Assembly: GCA_009780015.1 (NCBI GenBank)
Contig: WRAW01000008.1
Span: 1-52,361, forward strand
Length of the DNA stretch: 52,361 nucleotides
Source: Defluviitaleaceae bacterium
Lineage (GTDB): Bacteria; Bacillota; Clostridia; Lachnospirales; WRAA01
Reading direction: 5' to 3'
Shown one piece after another: positions 52,239-52,361 of this stretch (the stretch's first letter is position 1; each line of letters opens with the position of its first letter). The translations under genes were made by a program, and so were the position numbers. Under the pieces are notes generated by a model. That model was given only the letters and a program-made list of their open reading frames with translations. It had not been told where the DNA came from and made no database searches.

Positions 52239-52361
52239 CGGGCTTCGTGGGGACGGTGAATTGTCAAGTCAAGAGCAACAGTTCAGCAGGAGTTTTAAAA
52301 CCAAGCGATTTTCTGGGACGATTATTAAGCAGAGACATGATCTGCGAAATACGTTCAGAGG
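52239..52361. repeat. Contig-terminal inverted repeat, right copy (IS30-type end)
   Basis: Exact reverse complement of bases 1-123. The hairpin arms CCCCACGAAGCC and GGCTTCGTGGGG overlap its inner border (52222-52252), as on the left. Confidence 0.9.
52264..52359 (-). CDS. IS30-family transposase, C-terminal fragment (cut by contig edge)
   Basis: Minus-strand mirror of the fragment at 3-98, with the same LLNNRPRKSLGFKTPAELL tail and TGA stop. The gene runs off the right end. Both flanking IS copies point their 3' ends into the window. Confidence 0.8.
   Translation of the reverse strand, partial: SERISQIMSLLNNRPRKSLGFKTPAELLLLT

Overview
The window looks like a contig from an anaerobic, endospore-forming member of the Clostridia. 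Spore genes (spoIIR, GerAB- and GerAC-type germinant receptor subunits), S-layer and copper-amine-oxidase-like surface domains, monomeric [FeFe] hydrogenase, rubrerythrin, superoxide reductase and a fused acyl-CoA dehydratase activase all fit this. A DUF3881-like gene hints at a Lachnospirales-like lineage, but that is inference. The first and last 123 bases are exact reverse complements and encode the C-terminus of an IS30-family transposase, so the contig probably stops at two copies of one insertion sequence.

Layout. 0.2-2.5 kb: spore germination pair gerAB/gerAC. 2.5-11.7 kb: two giant secreted proteins (FnIII/Big2/CuAO-like and RCC1/Big2/SLH), with spoIIR and a small CuAO-like protein between them. 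11.8-13.2 kb: M55 aminopeptidase and a toxin-antitoxin pair whose toxin has an in-frame TAG. 13.3-17.7 kb: large activase-type ATPase. 17.8-26.4 kb, all on the minus strand: an oxygen-defence and redox island (DsbA-like, Pgl, Zwf, flavoprotein-rubredoxin, pirin, [FeFe] hydrogenase with C-terminal rubredoxin, ferritin, superoxide reductase, rubrerythrin, PerR-like regulator). 26.4-34.4 kb: cutC, then a ROK regulator and a five-gene oligopeptide-type ABC transporter. 34.5-36.7 kb: small XRE regulator/DUF pair and a sugar-kinase-like ASKHA protein. 36.8-44.4 kb: cell-envelope genes zapA, U32 peptidase, ftsW/rodA, class B PBP, DUF3881-like. 44.4-46.7 kb: nitroreductase and adenine deaminase. 46.7-48.5 kb: a dead BglII-type restriction-modification system. 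48.6-52.2 kb: C39-like peptidase, CPBP membrane protease, aspartate-semialdehyde dehydrogenase.

How the genes work together. The oxygen island can be read as one electron circuit: Zwf/Pgl yield reduced pyridine nucleotide, rubredoxin-bearing proteins pass electrons, and rubrerythrin and superoxide reductase use them, while ferritin stores iron and a PerR-like repressor sits on a dyad overlapping the promoter. The hydrogenase-rubredoxin fusion may connect H2 to this circuit.

The least expected signal is non-coding. At least eleven palindromic, MITE-like elements are scattered between and inside genes. Several share one core (a small hairpin flanked by TCGTCGTC-type direct repeats and CTAG) but carry different terminal inverted repeats. 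One terminal family sits directly at TAA and three times takes the TAA stop codon of the upstream gene as its target. One element is inserted inside another, one has destroyed a restriction endonuclease gene, one supplies the last codons of asd, and both contig-end IS30 copies appear to lie in such elements. No transposase for them is in the window. All assignments come from reading the sequence; no database search was run.
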